Shown here: piece by piece, positions 20,812 to 31,555 of the stretch
Layout: each line of letters starts with the position of its first letter
How positions within the stretch are numbered: the stretch's first letter is position 1
Assembly: GCA_947184155.2 (NCBI GenBank)
Contig: CAMXCT020003149.1
Span: forward strand, 1 to 64,000
Origin: Cladocopium goreaui
Taxonomy: Eukaryota; Sar; Dinophyceae; Suessiales; Symbiodiniaceae
Direction: 5' to 3'
DNA: 64,000 bases
Position numbers and translations under genes: made by a program
Notes under the pieces: model-generated
What the model was told of the DNA's origin: nothing
Seen by the model: only the letters and a program-made list of their open reading frames with translations
Database searches by the model: none

Positions 20812-21244
20812 CTACCCCAAAGCCTTTGTATATATACATATATAATACATAAATATATATATATATATAAATAATAAAATATATATAGCCATCTTCACTT
20901 TCCGTTCATTTTCAATGTCCCAAAGATATTTCAACAAGTCCTAGATATATATGGTTCCAATTTGTTTCGCGGAAAAATCTGCAGAAAACCCTAGGGCTTC
21001 TTTTACACTCAAATATAAGGTCTCTGAAAATCAATTCGGGGAGCCTAACAACCATTTTGACGTCAAGAGATTGGGCTGTGTAGCTACCAAAAATGGTCCA
21101 TTTGTGGGTGGTTTACCCAAGTCTACCAAGATGTCCTTGCATGATCTTGTATATATAGATATTGGACAAAAAGAGTTTCGTCCATAGAGGTCTTCCTATG
21201 AAGATCTTGACCGAGGTCTTGTACAGCTCTTGCAAAGATCTTGT

Positions 21245-22215
21245 GATGATCCTATGTGTGTGGAGACAAGTTGTGTGGTGACAAAGTTGTATGTGACAAA
21301 GTCGAGTGAAGAAGTTGTGTGTGAGCAAGTTGTGTGTGGACAAGTTGTGTGTGAGCACGTTCTGTGTGGACAAGTTGTGTCCGAGCAAGTTGTGTGATGA
21401 CAAGTTGTGTGTGAGCAAGTTGTGTGCGAGTAAGTTGTGTGTGAGCAAGTTGTGTGGACAAGTTGTGTGCGAGCAAGTTGTGTGGTGACAAGTTGTGTGG
21501 GAGCAAGTTGTGTGTGAGCAAGTTGTGTGTGAGCAAGTTGTGTGTGAGCACGTTCTGTGTGGACAAGTTGTGTCCGAGCAAGTTGTGTGATGACAAGTTG
21601 TGTGTGAGCAAGTTGTGTGCGAGTAAGTTGTGTGTGAGCAAGTTGTGTGGACAAGTTGTGTGCGAGCAAGTTGTGTGGTGACAAGTTGTGTGGGAGCAAG
21701 TTGTGTGTGAGTAAGTTGTGTGTGAGCAAGTTGTGTGTGAGCAAGTTGTGTGTGGACAAGTTGTGTGTGAGCAAGTTGTGTGTGGACAAGTTGTGTGCGA
21801 GCAAGTTGTGTGCCAGTAAGTTGTGTGTGAGCAAGTTGTGTGGACAAGTTGTGTGCGAGCAAGTTGTGTGGTGACAAGTTGTGTGGGAGCAAGTTGTGTG
21901 TGAGTAAGTTGTGTGTGAGCAAGTTGTGTGCGAGCAAGTTGTGTGTGGACAAGTTGTGTGTGAGCAAGTTGTGTGTGGACAAGTTGTGTGCGAGCAAGTT
22001 GTGTGGTGACAAGTTGTGTGTGAGCAAGTTGTGTGGGAGCAAGTTGTGTGTGAACAAGTTGTGTGTGGACAAGTTGTGTGTGGACAAGTTGTGTGTGAGC
22101 ACGTTCTGTGTGGACAAGTTGTGTGCGAGCAAGTTGTGTGGTGACAAGTTGTGTGTGAGCAAGTTGTGTGGTGAGTAAGTTGTGTGTGTGGGCAAGTTGT
22201 GTGCGGACAAGTTGT
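21245..22215. repeat. CAAGTTGTGTG satellite with 193-bp higher-order unit
   Basis: A 13-15 bp unit (GAGCAAGTTGTGTGT, GGACAAGTTGTGTGT variants) is repeated about 65 times. The order of variants repeats every 193 bp (compare starts at 21,454, 21,647 and 21,840). Long Lys-Leu-Cys or His-Asn-Leu frames on either strand are products of the repeat; 193 is not a multiple of three. Confidence 0.95.
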
Positions 22216-22235
22216 GTGTGGCTATGCCAGCTTAC

Positions 22236-22690
22236 CAGAGGATAAATCTAGTTAAATGATGTTATCCGGTGGCAATCAAGCCTGACAATAGACAAACACC
22301 TTTCAAGATAATTTTCACACAACACATTGGCATATCCCATTGCAATGGTTTGTCCCTCACAGGCCCTCACCATTTGGATGTTTGTGTGCGTTTAAGCGGT
22401 GTTTGAAACTTGCTACTTTAATGGGCCATGGAGTTAAATCATCACTGTTCACTGCTTCATAGCTGTGATATGTCTGGGTAAATCATCATATTTCACTCAT
22501 AGATAAAACCAGGTGAGTGGAAATCATGATATAAAACCTGGTAAATCATCATATAACCTGGTATGATCATCATATAACCTGGTATTTGTGACATAAAAAC
22601 AGGTGAGCGAAATATCATGGATAACTTCCCTTATGAACCATGGATATATCCTCATGATTTCACCATAGAATATACATCAAATATGAACAT
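22236..22690. other. AT-rich DNA with a short tandem repeat
   Basis: CATCATATAACCTGGTA recurs at 22,535-22,590. A half family B end (CTTACCAGAGGATA) is at 22,230. No gene seen. Confidence 0.5.
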
Positions 22691-22691
22691 C

Positions 22692-22866
22692 ATACAATGG
22701 GGTGCCCCCAGTGATGTGAACGTTGGTTTTTAAACCCCATTAATACTAGATATATATATATATATATGTATATAGAGATCATGATATATCTATCATAGAC
22801 TTCCATAAACCATACTTCACCTAGTTCTAAAGCAAATTAGCTATCTAGAGGGCACCACATTGTACA
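22692..22866. mobile_element. Family D element, diverged
   Basis: ACAATGGGGTGCCCCCAGTG at the left and TAGAGGGCACCACATTGTA at the right. The interior contains a TA tract. Confidence 0.7.
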
Positions 22867-23039
22867 GAAACCATTCAACTACCTTCCGGACATTCAACGG
22901 TTTGCGAGCTGGAAATTCGCCAGTGTTAATAGGTAAATCATCCTTTCTATCATCTATAAATGGACCATCTATACCATAGCGATATTTTAAAGTAGCAGCG
23001 GGTATCCATTGTTTAGCTCATATCCAATTCAGACTCCTC

Positions 23040-23425
23040 TCAGCCCTGCGGTCCAGCGCCACATCCGTTGTGGTGTTCCAGCGCTGAACGGCCCGTTTCC
23101 ATAACCTGTAGTTGGCCCCCCAGCCCGCTGCTGATCGGGCCCTCAGTCAAGCCTGCCGTGAAGCTGGCCAGGCTGGAGGATCTGCGTAGTCTTTCCCCCT
23201 GGCGTCTCTGGACCACCAGTCTTGTTGCCAACCCCACGACCACTGCCAGTTGCCCCACTGGTACTGGTCGTACTCCCCTTCCCGCTGTGACCAGGGATCA
23301 GCCCTGCTCCACGGGTCTTCCCCTTGAGGACCTTCAGGTACAGGAGCTCCTTCTGGACCTCGTCCACGAGCTTCAGCTCCCCTGCTATCCAGCCGGACGA
23401 AGTCCTCGACGGATCCTCCTGATTA
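23040..23425 (-). pseudogene. Gag-like retroelement fragment with in-frame stop
   Basis: GC-rich minus-strand frame with the Trp/Asp-rich segment DQYQWGNWQWSWGWQQDWW, then KDYADPPAWP, a TGA stop, and in the same frame YRLWKRAVQRWNTTTDVALD and RRAERSL. The pattern of a W-rich linker, a DPPxW motif and an RLWxxAxxRWxxxTDV block is what I recall from dinoflagellate retroelement polyproteins; this is recall, not a search. The stop and the lack of downstream pol domains indicate a broken fragment. A second minus frame (VDEVQKELLYLKVLKGK) is also open and is an alternative. Confidence 0.45.
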
Positions 23426-23504
23426 ACCATTATTGATCATCGGTTCACCATGAATTAACCACTTTCAACCATTGTTCACCATCAATGCCCCGTCACAGTT
23501 ATGG

Positions 23505-23602
23505 CCCAACTAACAGTTATAAATGGAATGACAAAACTCCTATATCTAGCTGGCTATAAATCATGAAATAAGCCCATTTAATTATACCTCTTTGTTAAGG
23601 GT
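23505..23602. mobile_element. Family C element (C1)
   Basis: ACAGTTATGGCCCAACTAAC at the left; right end truncated near TTGTTAAGGG. Confidence 0.7.
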
Positions 23603-23760
23603 ATATCTGTAGATACTTTAGTACTATAAACCAACTATAACTATATAAATCATAGATCAACTATAATTTTTTATAAATCATTATACATCCATATGAAATA
23701 GTATATCACATCACTAAATTCGTTGGGCCTAAGAACCATCCAGCCGTCCCCATTCGCGAT

Positions 23761-23823
23761 CAATGCCACAGTGGCTGACAGGAACTGATGGCTGCATTGA
23801 AGGTCACCAGCTGCGGCTCTAAC
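23761..23823 (-). CDS. PPR exon
   Basis: Minus-strand frame LEPQLVTFNAAISSCQPLWH. The string VTFNAAISSC is a near-perfect match to the helix A/B boundary of dinoflagellate-type PPR repeats, and I consider it the safest PPR call in the window. The acceptor is GGCCAAG. The end is near a TGA at 23,760, so the donor must lie just before it. Other frames here are open too (PPPKTAKVRAAAGDLQC), but none carries a motif. Confidence 0.6.
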
Positions 23824-23871
23824 CTTGGCCGTTTTCGGCGGCGGCATCTTGAAGCTAACAATCATCTTATA

Positions 23872-23968
23872 CTGGTTGGTGGTTTCAACCCCTCTGAAAA
23901 ATATAAGTCAGTTGGGGTTACTATTCCCAATATATATAAAAAAAAACTTGTTCCAAACCACCAAACAG
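23872..23968. mobile_element. Family A element (A9)
   Basis: CTGGTTGGTGGTTTCAACCC at the left, TTCCAAACCACCAAACAG at the right. Lies 48 bp upstream (minus sense) of the PPR exon at 23.8 kb. Confidence 0.9.
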
Positions 23969-24120
23969 TCATAAATCATCTGTAAACGATGGAACACCCC
24001 CATTTTCAATGGGTAAATCCACTATAAATGGGCCATTGTCCATATAATCCCACTAAAAGTAGTCTAATCACAGTACTAACATCCATATGCCTATAGTGGA
24101 TCTATATGGTATGATTTGTT

Positions 24121-24262
24121 AACCAATAATGTCCCTTTTGGAAAAAAAATAGAAGGGCCGGGAGCTGGTATACCATCTATATATCATCATTTACCTGTTG
24201 TTTTTCAGGGGTAGTTTCAAACCCATCTATGAATCAACCAATGGAAAAAAAGGACATCTAAA
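24121..24262. mobile_element. Family G inverted-repeat element (G1)
   Basis: AATAATGTCCCTTTTGG at the left and CCAATGGAAAAAAAGGACAT at the right. Shares its interior (GGGGCCGG..., TTTACCTSTTGTT) with the copy at 27,408. Confidence 0.6.
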
Positions 24263-24343
24263 CTAAGCTGTCAGCGGAACTCTCGGTTTAGTATAGGAAA
24301 ATCATCTCTCAATGGGGGAACAAAGTGGGATCTATTGAGTAAT

Positions 24344-24418
24344 GGGATACTCTGGGAATATCCCAGATTCTCAATATTATTAATATCTATTGAAAATTAT
24401 GTCTCCCAGAGTATCCCA
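24344..24418. repeat. Inverted repeat TGGGATACTCTGGG
   Basis: TGGGATACTCTGGGAATA and inverted CTCCCAGAGTATCCCA, about 75 bp apart; one more half at 24,448. Confidence 0.65.
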
Positions 24419-24829
24419 TTGTGAATGCAATATGGCAATCATGTGAATGGGATACTCTGGGTGAATCACCCCAAGGAACTCTCGGGATAATATGGACATA
24501 AAAAAGGGACAACATGGGGATCATTTAAGCAGAACACTTGATTTAAGATGGGATAAAAAGGGGAAAACATCTATACATGACGGGATATGATGGGGATAGA
24601 GTGTGATATCACAGGGCCACATGATATTTGCACTTGGAGATATCACACATGAACACATTTCAGGAATTCAACAGCCAATGTAGGGATTGTTCCATCAAAC
24701 GTTGGGATTTAACCAAAAAACAATGGATGCGATGCACCCGTGGATTTCCAGTACCCGATGTTCAGTCAAACCCATGCACGGTGGAGTTTGCAAAAAGATA
24801 GATCCCTTGTTTTCATCCAGGATATTGCT

Positions 24830-25015
24830 AAGGTGGTGCCCCCAAACGTTATAAATTGGTTTTTAAACCCCATTAACTATATATATATATATGTCACCTA
24901 TAAGCCATAGTTTTTGGAGTTATAAACCAACTTAGCTATCATAAATCAGCTATGAATCCCATTAAACCCACATTTTCCTATGGTTTCCTATGGTCGTGGG
25001 AGCACCACCTTGTAA
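24830..25015. mobile_element. Family D element, diverged
   Basis: AAGGTGGTGCCCCCAAACGT at the left, GAGCACCACCTTGTAA at the right. The right part shares CCCACATTTTCCTATGGTTT with the copy at 60,848. Confidence 0.7.
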
Positions 25016-25160
25016 TTCTGTGTCCATTGGTTCCCGATTTTTTCACGCCATGGGATGAACACGCTGAAGTGAAGCTGAACTGAGCAACCTGGGTATGCCT
25101 GCGACACTCATGTCAGTCCAATGGTTGGTTGATCACCCATTTGTATCAAATCTCTTTTGG

Positions 25161-25252
25161 CTGGTTCAACCCCTCTGAAAAATATGAAAGTCAGTTGGGA
25201 TGAATATTCCCAATATATGGAAAAATAAAAAATCTTCCAAACCACCAACCAG
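25161..25252. mobile_element. Family A element (A10)
   Basis: CTGGTTCAACCCCTCTGAAA (terminus shortened by the loss of GGTGG) and CAAACCACCAACCAG. Confidence 0.85.
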
Positions 25253-25675
25253 ACAGATATGCATCATACCTCTGAATAATTGCACATGTGTCATATGTCT
25301 GGCATTGTCTAGCAATTGTTCGACACATTTGATAACACTTATGCTGATTGGTTGCTTATAGAATCCCATTGTTGCTCCGAGCATTATACTCATGTTGCTG
25401 CTTGTTGCTGAATTGTTGCCAATTCTTACTGATGCTTATCACCAACATGGAGCCCATATCATGCAGAGAAAAAACATCAATCAACCATGGCCAATCTTAG
25501 ATACCCTGAAAAAAAATCTTTGCTGGTTAGTAGATATTCTTATTGATACCAAAAGACTAAAGGATTAAAGTACCCATCTAAGATTGACCTAGCAACCAGG
25601 CTTTTACCTGGCCACTTTCCTTGCCACATATAAAAATCCGCCACAGCTGTGCAGCCGCGCCAAGGAACCCCATAC

Positions 25676-25748
25676 CTTGCAAAACGTCGACCGTGACGAA
25701 AGCTCTTTCCCATGCCTGGGCGGCTGGAAATTCACCAACAAAACATGG
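25676..25748 (-). CDS. PPR-like exon with element-derived acceptor and canonical donor
   Basis: On the minus strand the exon starts immediately after the CCAACCAG end of family A element A11, in phase 0, reading PCFVGEFPAAQAWERAFVTV followed by DVLQ. It ends CAAG before GTATGG, a textbook donor. The AxxWxxAxxxxxxL pattern fits the second helix of a PPR repeat. Length 73 nt. This is the cleanest example of an intron whose 3' splice site is the transposon end. Confidence 0.55.
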
Positions 25749-25861
25749 CTGGTTGGTGGTTTCAACCCATCTGAAAAATATGAGTCAGTTGAGTCAGTTG
25801 AGTCAGTTGGGATTATTCTTCTCAATATATGGAAAATACAAAATGTTCAAAATCACCAACC
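25749..25861. mobile_element. Family A element (A11)
   Basis: CTGGTTGGTGGTTTCAACCC at the left and ATCACCAACCA at the right. Internal GAGTCAGTT is triplicated (25,783-25,809). Abuts the exon at 25,676-25,748. Confidence 0.9.
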
Positions 25862-26540
25862 AAAATAACATGGTCTATATCTTCAAGCACATGGGGAAAA
25901 TATCTGCAATGTCAACCCTGGATCAAGATTTAGTTTACTTTTTGATTGTGTGGAGTAACCCAAAATAATGCTGATATGCTAATAAACTATTTGGCGCAAT
26001 GATCAACACCCCAGCGCTTTGGTACTCAGACGTTGACATTCATACTAGTCAAGTTAAGTAGGAAAACACAGTTGATTATCATGTTGTTATATTAAAAAAA
26101 ACATATCAATCGTTATTGTATAAAATTAAAAATGACAAAACTAGAATCTAATAGTTAGCCATTGTTAACCCTCGCCCAATGACTATTTCATGTTGAACAT
26201 GCGCATCATCTTGGTATTCTTATCGTATTATAGTTAACCAATGTATGGTGAACCGGACTTGTTTCTTCACTCGTGAAGCTGAGCTATACTGCAAAACCAC
26301 AGGATTCCGCAGGTCATCTGTATTAAACACTTCCAATTTACCATGGTCCAGTAGAGGATTGTATATAGAAAAGCATGGTACCAATTTCGTGGGTGTTTAA
26401 TATTCAGGGGATGGGACTAATATTTGGAGTTTATCTGGGCGATTTACCTAAGGTGAATGGCCATTGCCTAGTAAGAATCGTGGGATAAAAACAAAAGTAT
26501 CTGGAGTCAATCCACTTTTAAGATCAAAGTGTGGTTACCT

Positions 26541-26677
26541 ACTGCAATGTGGGGCCCCCTAGATAGTATCTAAGTCGGTCTATAACTCCAATAACTATGG
26601 TTTAGGGTACCCATAACTATAGTATTCATGGGGTTTATAAACCAACAAACATAGCGTTTGGGGGCCCCACATTGTAG
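26541..26677. mobile_element. Family D element
   Basis: TGCAATGTGGGGCCCCCTAG at the left, GGGGGCCCCACATTGTAG at the right, with both GTTTATAA sub-terminal motifs. Confidence 0.9.
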
Positions 26678-27405
26678 TAAGAATAGTTTTACTCAAACTT
26701 TGCCTCGTGGTTTTCGTCACTCCGATCATCCCCAATCCATTTTTGAGATTTGCCGCTCTCAAGTCACCAGCTTCATGATACTAGGATCACCGCGAAAAAA
26801 CGCGCAAACCTGCTCAATTTTGAAATTTGTGCTAAACCACAGTGACATTGATTAATCTCACCACTTTGTAAGGGTACTGACATCCGTGTATGTTCTGTTC
26901 AAACATTTCTTTTAGGTCGGCAATCCACATGTTGCTTGCTGTTTCTTTGTTTAAAATCAGATTATGTCCCGACATTGGATAGCAAAAAATAAATTTAGCT
27001 GCTTGGATGCCGGTTTTGTAGGTTGCCTACCATCTGCGCAATGTCCAAAACCGTCTGTCATTCCTTTCATGGGTCATTATAATCACCAATAAAGCAGGTC
27101 TGTTCACAACCCCTATAATCAATCAACAACCATATATCAACATATATCAACTATATCCCCACATGTTTGATAGTGAAAACCCGATATATGGGTTGGGTAC
27201 ATGATATTCAACAAAAAACATCAACTAATTGATCAGCATTGACTCTATATACTCAAGTTGCCATGAAATGGTGGGATTCTCAATTTCAGATGCACCCACA
27301 TACCATTTTTTGTTGGTTATAGTTTCATTAAATCATATCACGATTTTTGATGGTCACCACTCATTTGCTAAACATCGTTCTCCCTCTTAAAATGCAACTG
27401 ACTGG
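26678..27405. other. No confident gene
   Basis: A 65-codon plus frame at 26,658-26,855 partly overlaps the family D element and is weakly coding-like. The rest is AT-rich with nothing recognised. Confidence 0.4.
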
Positions 27406-27407
27406 GT

Positions 27408-27572
27408 TATCCCCAATAATGTCCTTTTGGTAAAAATAGAGGGGCCGGTTTGCTACACCATCTATCTATATATATATCTATCTATCTATCATCATTTACC
27501 TCTTGTTAAAGGGGTTTCTTCAAATCCCTCTATTAACCAAACAACCAATGGGAAAAGGACATCTAAGGTTAT
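27408..27572. mobile_element. Family G element (G2)
   Basis: AATAATGTCCTTTTGGTAAA at the left, CCAATGGGAAAAGGACATCT at the right, with a TATC tract inside. Confidence 0.6.
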
Positions 27573-27579
27573 CCCTATT

Positions 27580-28020
27580 GTATAGCCATGACCCTCCAGT
27601 AATCGAACTTGGAGCGCTTGGAGACCCCTCATTTAGCTCGAAAATGTTCCAATGACTTCATAAATGACCGGATTTTCCAGCCGCGTCTGATAATACCAGA
27701 GGCGAATTACGGCTTACGGTAGATATACATATCTATATATATATATATAGTTAGTTGGATATGTTAAATGGGTAAACCATGAGGTGGTAGATGTATTGGA
27801 TGGGTTACCCTCTATTATATGGCATCTATCCATCTATCCATATGTCCATCCATCTATCCACAGTATCTAATCTAACCTAACCTTATTTTCTCTATCCGAA
27901 GCATAAACTCTTATCTACGAACAGCAACTAATCTTCCCTATTGTTGTTGGTTAAACCTCTGTTATATCACCAATTATAACCTTACCAAAATGGTTCATCT
28001 GTCACCATCCACAATCCACA
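27580..28020. other. AT-rich DNA, no gene seen
   Basis: Contains a TA tract at 27,730 and repeated CATCTATCCA near 27,826-27,860. Confidence 0.5.
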
Positions 28021-28026
28021 TCAGAC

Positions 28027-28097
28027 CGATTTGAAGCCCTGCGGCTCGAGCATTTTCACAGGCGCTCAGCAGGGCGTTGCAGGTCACAGTGCTTGGC
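28027..28097 (-). CDS. PPR exon
   Basis: Minus strand, acceptor TTTTTCCAG, then frame PSTVTCNALLSACENARAAG and LQIGL. VTCNALLSACE is a strong PPR signature. A donor candidate GTCTGA follows at 28,026. Length 71 nt. Expected role: one RNA-binding repeat of a PPR protein. Confidence 0.6.
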
Positions 28098-28359
28098 CTG
28101 GAAAAAAATGGCGTTGCAGGCTGTTGCTGGCTCTTGTCTCACCCCAAAAAAGAATTTCACGATGGGGGTTGAGACAAAAAGAGGTTCGTTCGACGGTTAA
28201 AACAATGGGGGTATTAACCATCTTGTAATGAGATACGAATGGGATATTCATGAGATCCACTGGGATATTAACACAAGTAGTGGGAAACACAATGGGGAAT
28301 ATACTTGATAGATTGCAATATCCCCAACATATGATATTCATGTTTTAATTTCACAATTG

Positions 28360-28455
28360 TTCCGGTTCCTCCAATCTCTGAGGAACACTCTCCAATTCCG
28401 ATGTGCTTCCGACGTCCGGGACTGACTTACAGGTCCTTGCGACTCCAAACAAAAT
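28360..28455 (-). CDS. Possible exon, unrecognised
   Basis: A minus-strand frame GVARTCKSVPDVGSTSELES continues with ...VPQRLEEPE, in a GC-richer island. A strong GTAAGT donor-like site lies inside, so the boundaries are unclear. Confidence 0.3.
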
Positions 28456-28574
28456 CTATGGAGTGATGTTTTTTCGTTTTTACATGTGTATATATATATA
28501 TATATAAATTTTAAACTTATATATATATATATACATAGACTGTTGTGAACAGCAGCAGTTCAGTGATTTTTTCC

Positions 28575-28670
28575 CTAAACAACGCTTCGTATCTTCTCAT
28601 TCTTCTTGCAAAAAGCGCTCCTGGCCACCATGGCTTCGCACATCCGCTCACAGTAGCTGAACGTCATGCT
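28575..28670 (-). CDS. Possible exon, Cys-rich
   Basis: Minus-strand frame MTFSYCERMCEAMVARSAFC followed by KKNEKIRS, with a candidate GT donor after CGAAGC. PPR-like but not diagnostic. Confidence 0.35.
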   Translation of the reverse strand, partial: SMTFSYCERMCEAMVARSAFCKKNEKIRSVV

Positions 28671-28692
28671 TCAGATTGAAGTGATCATTCCA

Positions 28693-28735
28693 AGAGATGG
28701 ATGAACCTTCATTTCCCAGCTATTTTGATGTTCAC
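28693..28735. repeat. Short dispersed repeat
   Basis: GGATGAACCTTCATTTCCCAGCTATTTTG-type sequence, also at 5,980 and inverted at 35,225. Confidence 0.6.
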
Positions 28736-29474
28736 CAGAGTGTCTTGATTCATACACTTGTAGTGTGAAACATATGGCTAGACTAGTGACTAGTGAGCTT
28801 GAGACGAACCAGGTTTCCCATGGAACATCTCTTGCAAACCCATAAAATGTTCAGTTGCTCAATCACTTGAAGTTCAAAGTCATGACTAAGTGGTATCCCA
28901 GACAAGACAGTTTCACCAACTTATACCGTGTACATATTATATATATATACACATAATTATATATATATAATGTGTGGTTGTTCCCCAATCTGTTGGAAAA
29001 ACAATATACCAAACTGTGGCTGTAGATGTCTCCACATGAATTTGAAACATGTAAGAACTTGAAATGATGATATCATTTTGGCATCCCCCAATACTACCCA
29101 TCACTTGCAGTGACCTCTGCCAGTGAAGTCGCCATAAATCATTGAGATAGATGTAGTTTGTCAACAAATAGGGATATCCCATGAAACTGGCGGGTGACAA
29201 TATGGTTCTTTCGGCCAGTTTTAGTTCAATTGGCTCATGTTTCAAGATATCTGTCCAACTTAGATAACTGTAGACACCTAAATAACTGGGTCACTTCTAC
29301 CTATTGTATCTAGGTGGGAGTGTTTGGAAATAGGCTCTCCCAGGGTATCCCAATAACTAGACCTAAGCAGCTCGGTCTATCTTCACCCATCTATCGATAG
29401 ATTGCGTGTCTAAACATAGTCTAAACAATGGGTTACCCGAAAGAATCCACTGGTTTATCATTAATTAATTATTA

Positions 29475-29576
29475 CTGGTTGGTGGTTGACCTACCCCTCT
29501 GAAAAATATGAGTTCATCAGTTGGGATTATTATTCCCAATATATACATATAAAAAATGTTCCAAACCACCAACCAG
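29475..29576. mobile_element. Family A element (A12)
   Basis: CTGGTTGGTGGTTGACCTAC at the left, TTCCAAACCACCAACCAG at the right. Confidence 0.9.
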
Positions 29577-29770
29577 CCATTGTCTATGGCCATTTCATGG
29601 GGTATGCCTCTTTTTGAGAGGCGCCCAGATGTGATGACAACCTCCCTGCGCCTCAAGTTGGAATAGATCTGGAAAGCTTGAGGCCTTTGGGATTTCGGAC
29701 TTCGATGCCAAGGTGGGATTGTCTGAAACTGCTGTGTATAGTGGCTATTGGAATCTGAGAAAATGATGAG

Positions 29771-29815
29771 TAACCCATGTATTTTCAATAGCTATGTTAA
29801 ATTGCCAGAGGGTAA
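29771..29815. mobile_element. Family B right half
   Basis: TTTTCAATAGCTATGTTAAA followed by TTGCCAGAGGGTA. The left end is missing. Confidence 0.65.
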
Positions 29816-29952
29816 CCCATAGATTTCGGGGTACCCTTAAAACTAAGGCAAACCAAAGTAAGAGATGTAAGCGACAAACAACAAGATCCAGCCAAATGGA
29901 GATGTTGTTCAAACTCAACACCGCCAAATCCAGGGCATCACGATTTTCTCCT

Positions 29953-30072
29953 CTATGGGTTTCCATAGTCATGGTGGGAATCCCCAATAGCTGGATGGTT
30001 GATTTCAGGGAGAATCCGAAATAACATGGATGAGAACTGGGGGTATACCCCTACTTCAGGAATCCTCCATAT
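29953..30072. mobile_element. Family F element (F2)
   Basis: TATGGGTTTCCATAGTCATG at the left and AGGAATCCTCCATA at the right. The interior CCAATAGCTGGATGGTT is shared with F3 and F4. Confidence 0.65.
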
Positions 30073-30092
30073 TAAACTTTTTTTTGGGGGGA

Positions 30093-30232
30093 GTATACTT
30101 TGTGGCTCACTACCCACGGATCGTTTTTGTAGCTTAGTTCACCCTAGTTGTAAGTAGACTAACCCTACCAAAAATCCCACTGAAATAACTAGAGATATAA
30201 CCCACCTAGTGGGATGAGCCACCAAGTATTGT
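30093..30232. mobile_element. Family E inverted-repeat element (E1)
   Basis: ACTTTGTGGCTCACTACCCA at the left and AGTGGGATGAGCCACCAAGT at the right. A related copy is at 39,951. Confidence 0.6.
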
Positions 30233-30541
30233 ACCCCATTTTCAATCACCCCCAAATCACGAGCTTAACCACACTTTGACCACAGCACAGCACAGCTGCT
30301 TGGAGGATCATCCCGTTTAATGAAGGTGATCCTCAAAGTATGACCCTTTGCTGCTTGAATAGTTATTCCCTATCCGCATGATCTCACTTTGGTTAAATCC
30401 ACATCAATTGATTCAATTGATGGTGAAAAAAACACTTCAGTCCAGCGAACGTACCATGTGATTCTAGTAAGAGGATCCACGATAAATCCCATATTAAATC
30501 ACCATTTCTGCAAGTTGAATCACAAGTTTTCGCCATTTTGT

Positions 30542-30657
30542 TACCAGCTGGTAAACTAACATAGCTATGGAAAAGCACTCGTTTACTATTAGTAAATAGG
30601 TAAATCATCTATTTTAATGATTCATTTTCCATAGCTATGTTAGTTTGCTGGAGGGTA
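30542..30657. mobile_element. Family B element (B6)
   Basis: TACCAGCTGGTAAACTAACA at the left, TAGTTTGCTGGAGGGTA at the right. Confidence 0.85.
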
Positions 30658-30843
30658 TATCATGATATATCAACCATACACCATACTTAAGCTGGTTATA
30701 AAACCAACTTAGCTATCAAACGTGGGTCCCACATTGTATTAAATATTTTTAAATCCCAATGAAATACCATTTACATGCAATTAAATTACATTAAGATCCC
30801 ATCCAATACCATACATCCAACCCCATCCAATACCATTTGAGAG

Positions 30844-30944
30844 CTGGTTGGTGGTTTCAACCCCCCTGAAAAATATTAGTCAGTTGTGATGATTATTCCC
30901 AAATGCTGGGGAAAATAAAATTCATGTTCCAAACCACCAACCAG
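30844..30944. mobile_element. Family A element (A13)
   Basis: CTGGTTGGTGGTTTCAACCC at the left, TTCCAAACCACCAACCAG at the right. Confidence 0.9.
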
Positions 30945-30999
30945 ATTATTAACCAGTCACTATTGACCATCATTAACCACCAATATTCACCATTACCAT

Positions 31000-31025
31000 A
31001 GTTATGTTAGTTTGCCAGAGGGTAA
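31000..31025. mobile_element. Family B right end
   Basis: GTTATGTTAGTTTGCCAGAGGGTA fragment only. Confidence 0.55.
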
Positions 31026-31141
31026 ATACCAATATATTAATTTATGATACCATGTTCCATGTTCCAACACATTGTTATTAATACATCCCATCCCATACCA
31101 ATGCCAATACCATTTGAATCACCATTTTTCGCCAGAAATCT

Positions 31142-31255
31142 CCAGAAGTCTCGCCGAGGAGCCATTGAAAGCTGGCCTTCTCCACCGCGCTGATCATGGC
31201 GTTGTGAATCACGGTGTCCAGAGACCTGTCCCGCGGAAAACGGGGGCCTGGGATC
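31142..31255 (-). CDS. PPR exon
   Basis: Minus strand, pyrimidine-rich acceptor CCATGGTTTCAG, then a frame with RSLDTVIHNAMISAVEKASF and QWLL. DTVIHNAMISAVEK is the hallmark of a dinoflagellate PPR repeat (compare N-A-x-I-S-A-x-E-K). The donor is unclear (GC or GA candidates in CTCGGCGAGA or TCTGGAGATT). Confidence 0.6.
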
Positions 31256-31555
31256 CTGAAACCATGGGAAAACAATGGGAAAACCATGGGAAAACCATAG
31301 GAAAATGTTGATTTAACCAACCAAAAATGTGGATGTCATCGGATTTATGCGTGATTTATGATAGCTGAGTTGGGGAAAATAACTCCAAAGTCACGTTTAG
31401 GTTGATGGGGAATATATCTATAGCTAGATTTGGCTGTAAACCAAGTTATCACTAGGGCCCCATTGCAGTGTGTAGGAATATCGAAATTGTGGATTCTACC
31501 ATCGGAATCCATACCGGGGATCTACTGGGATTTTACTGGAATAACGGAATAATCA

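Noticed and set aside
21113-22210. A 365-codon His/Asn/Leu frame and Lys-Leu-Cys frames
   Set aside because: Produced by the CAAGTTGTGTG satellite; the 193-bp unit is not a multiple of three.
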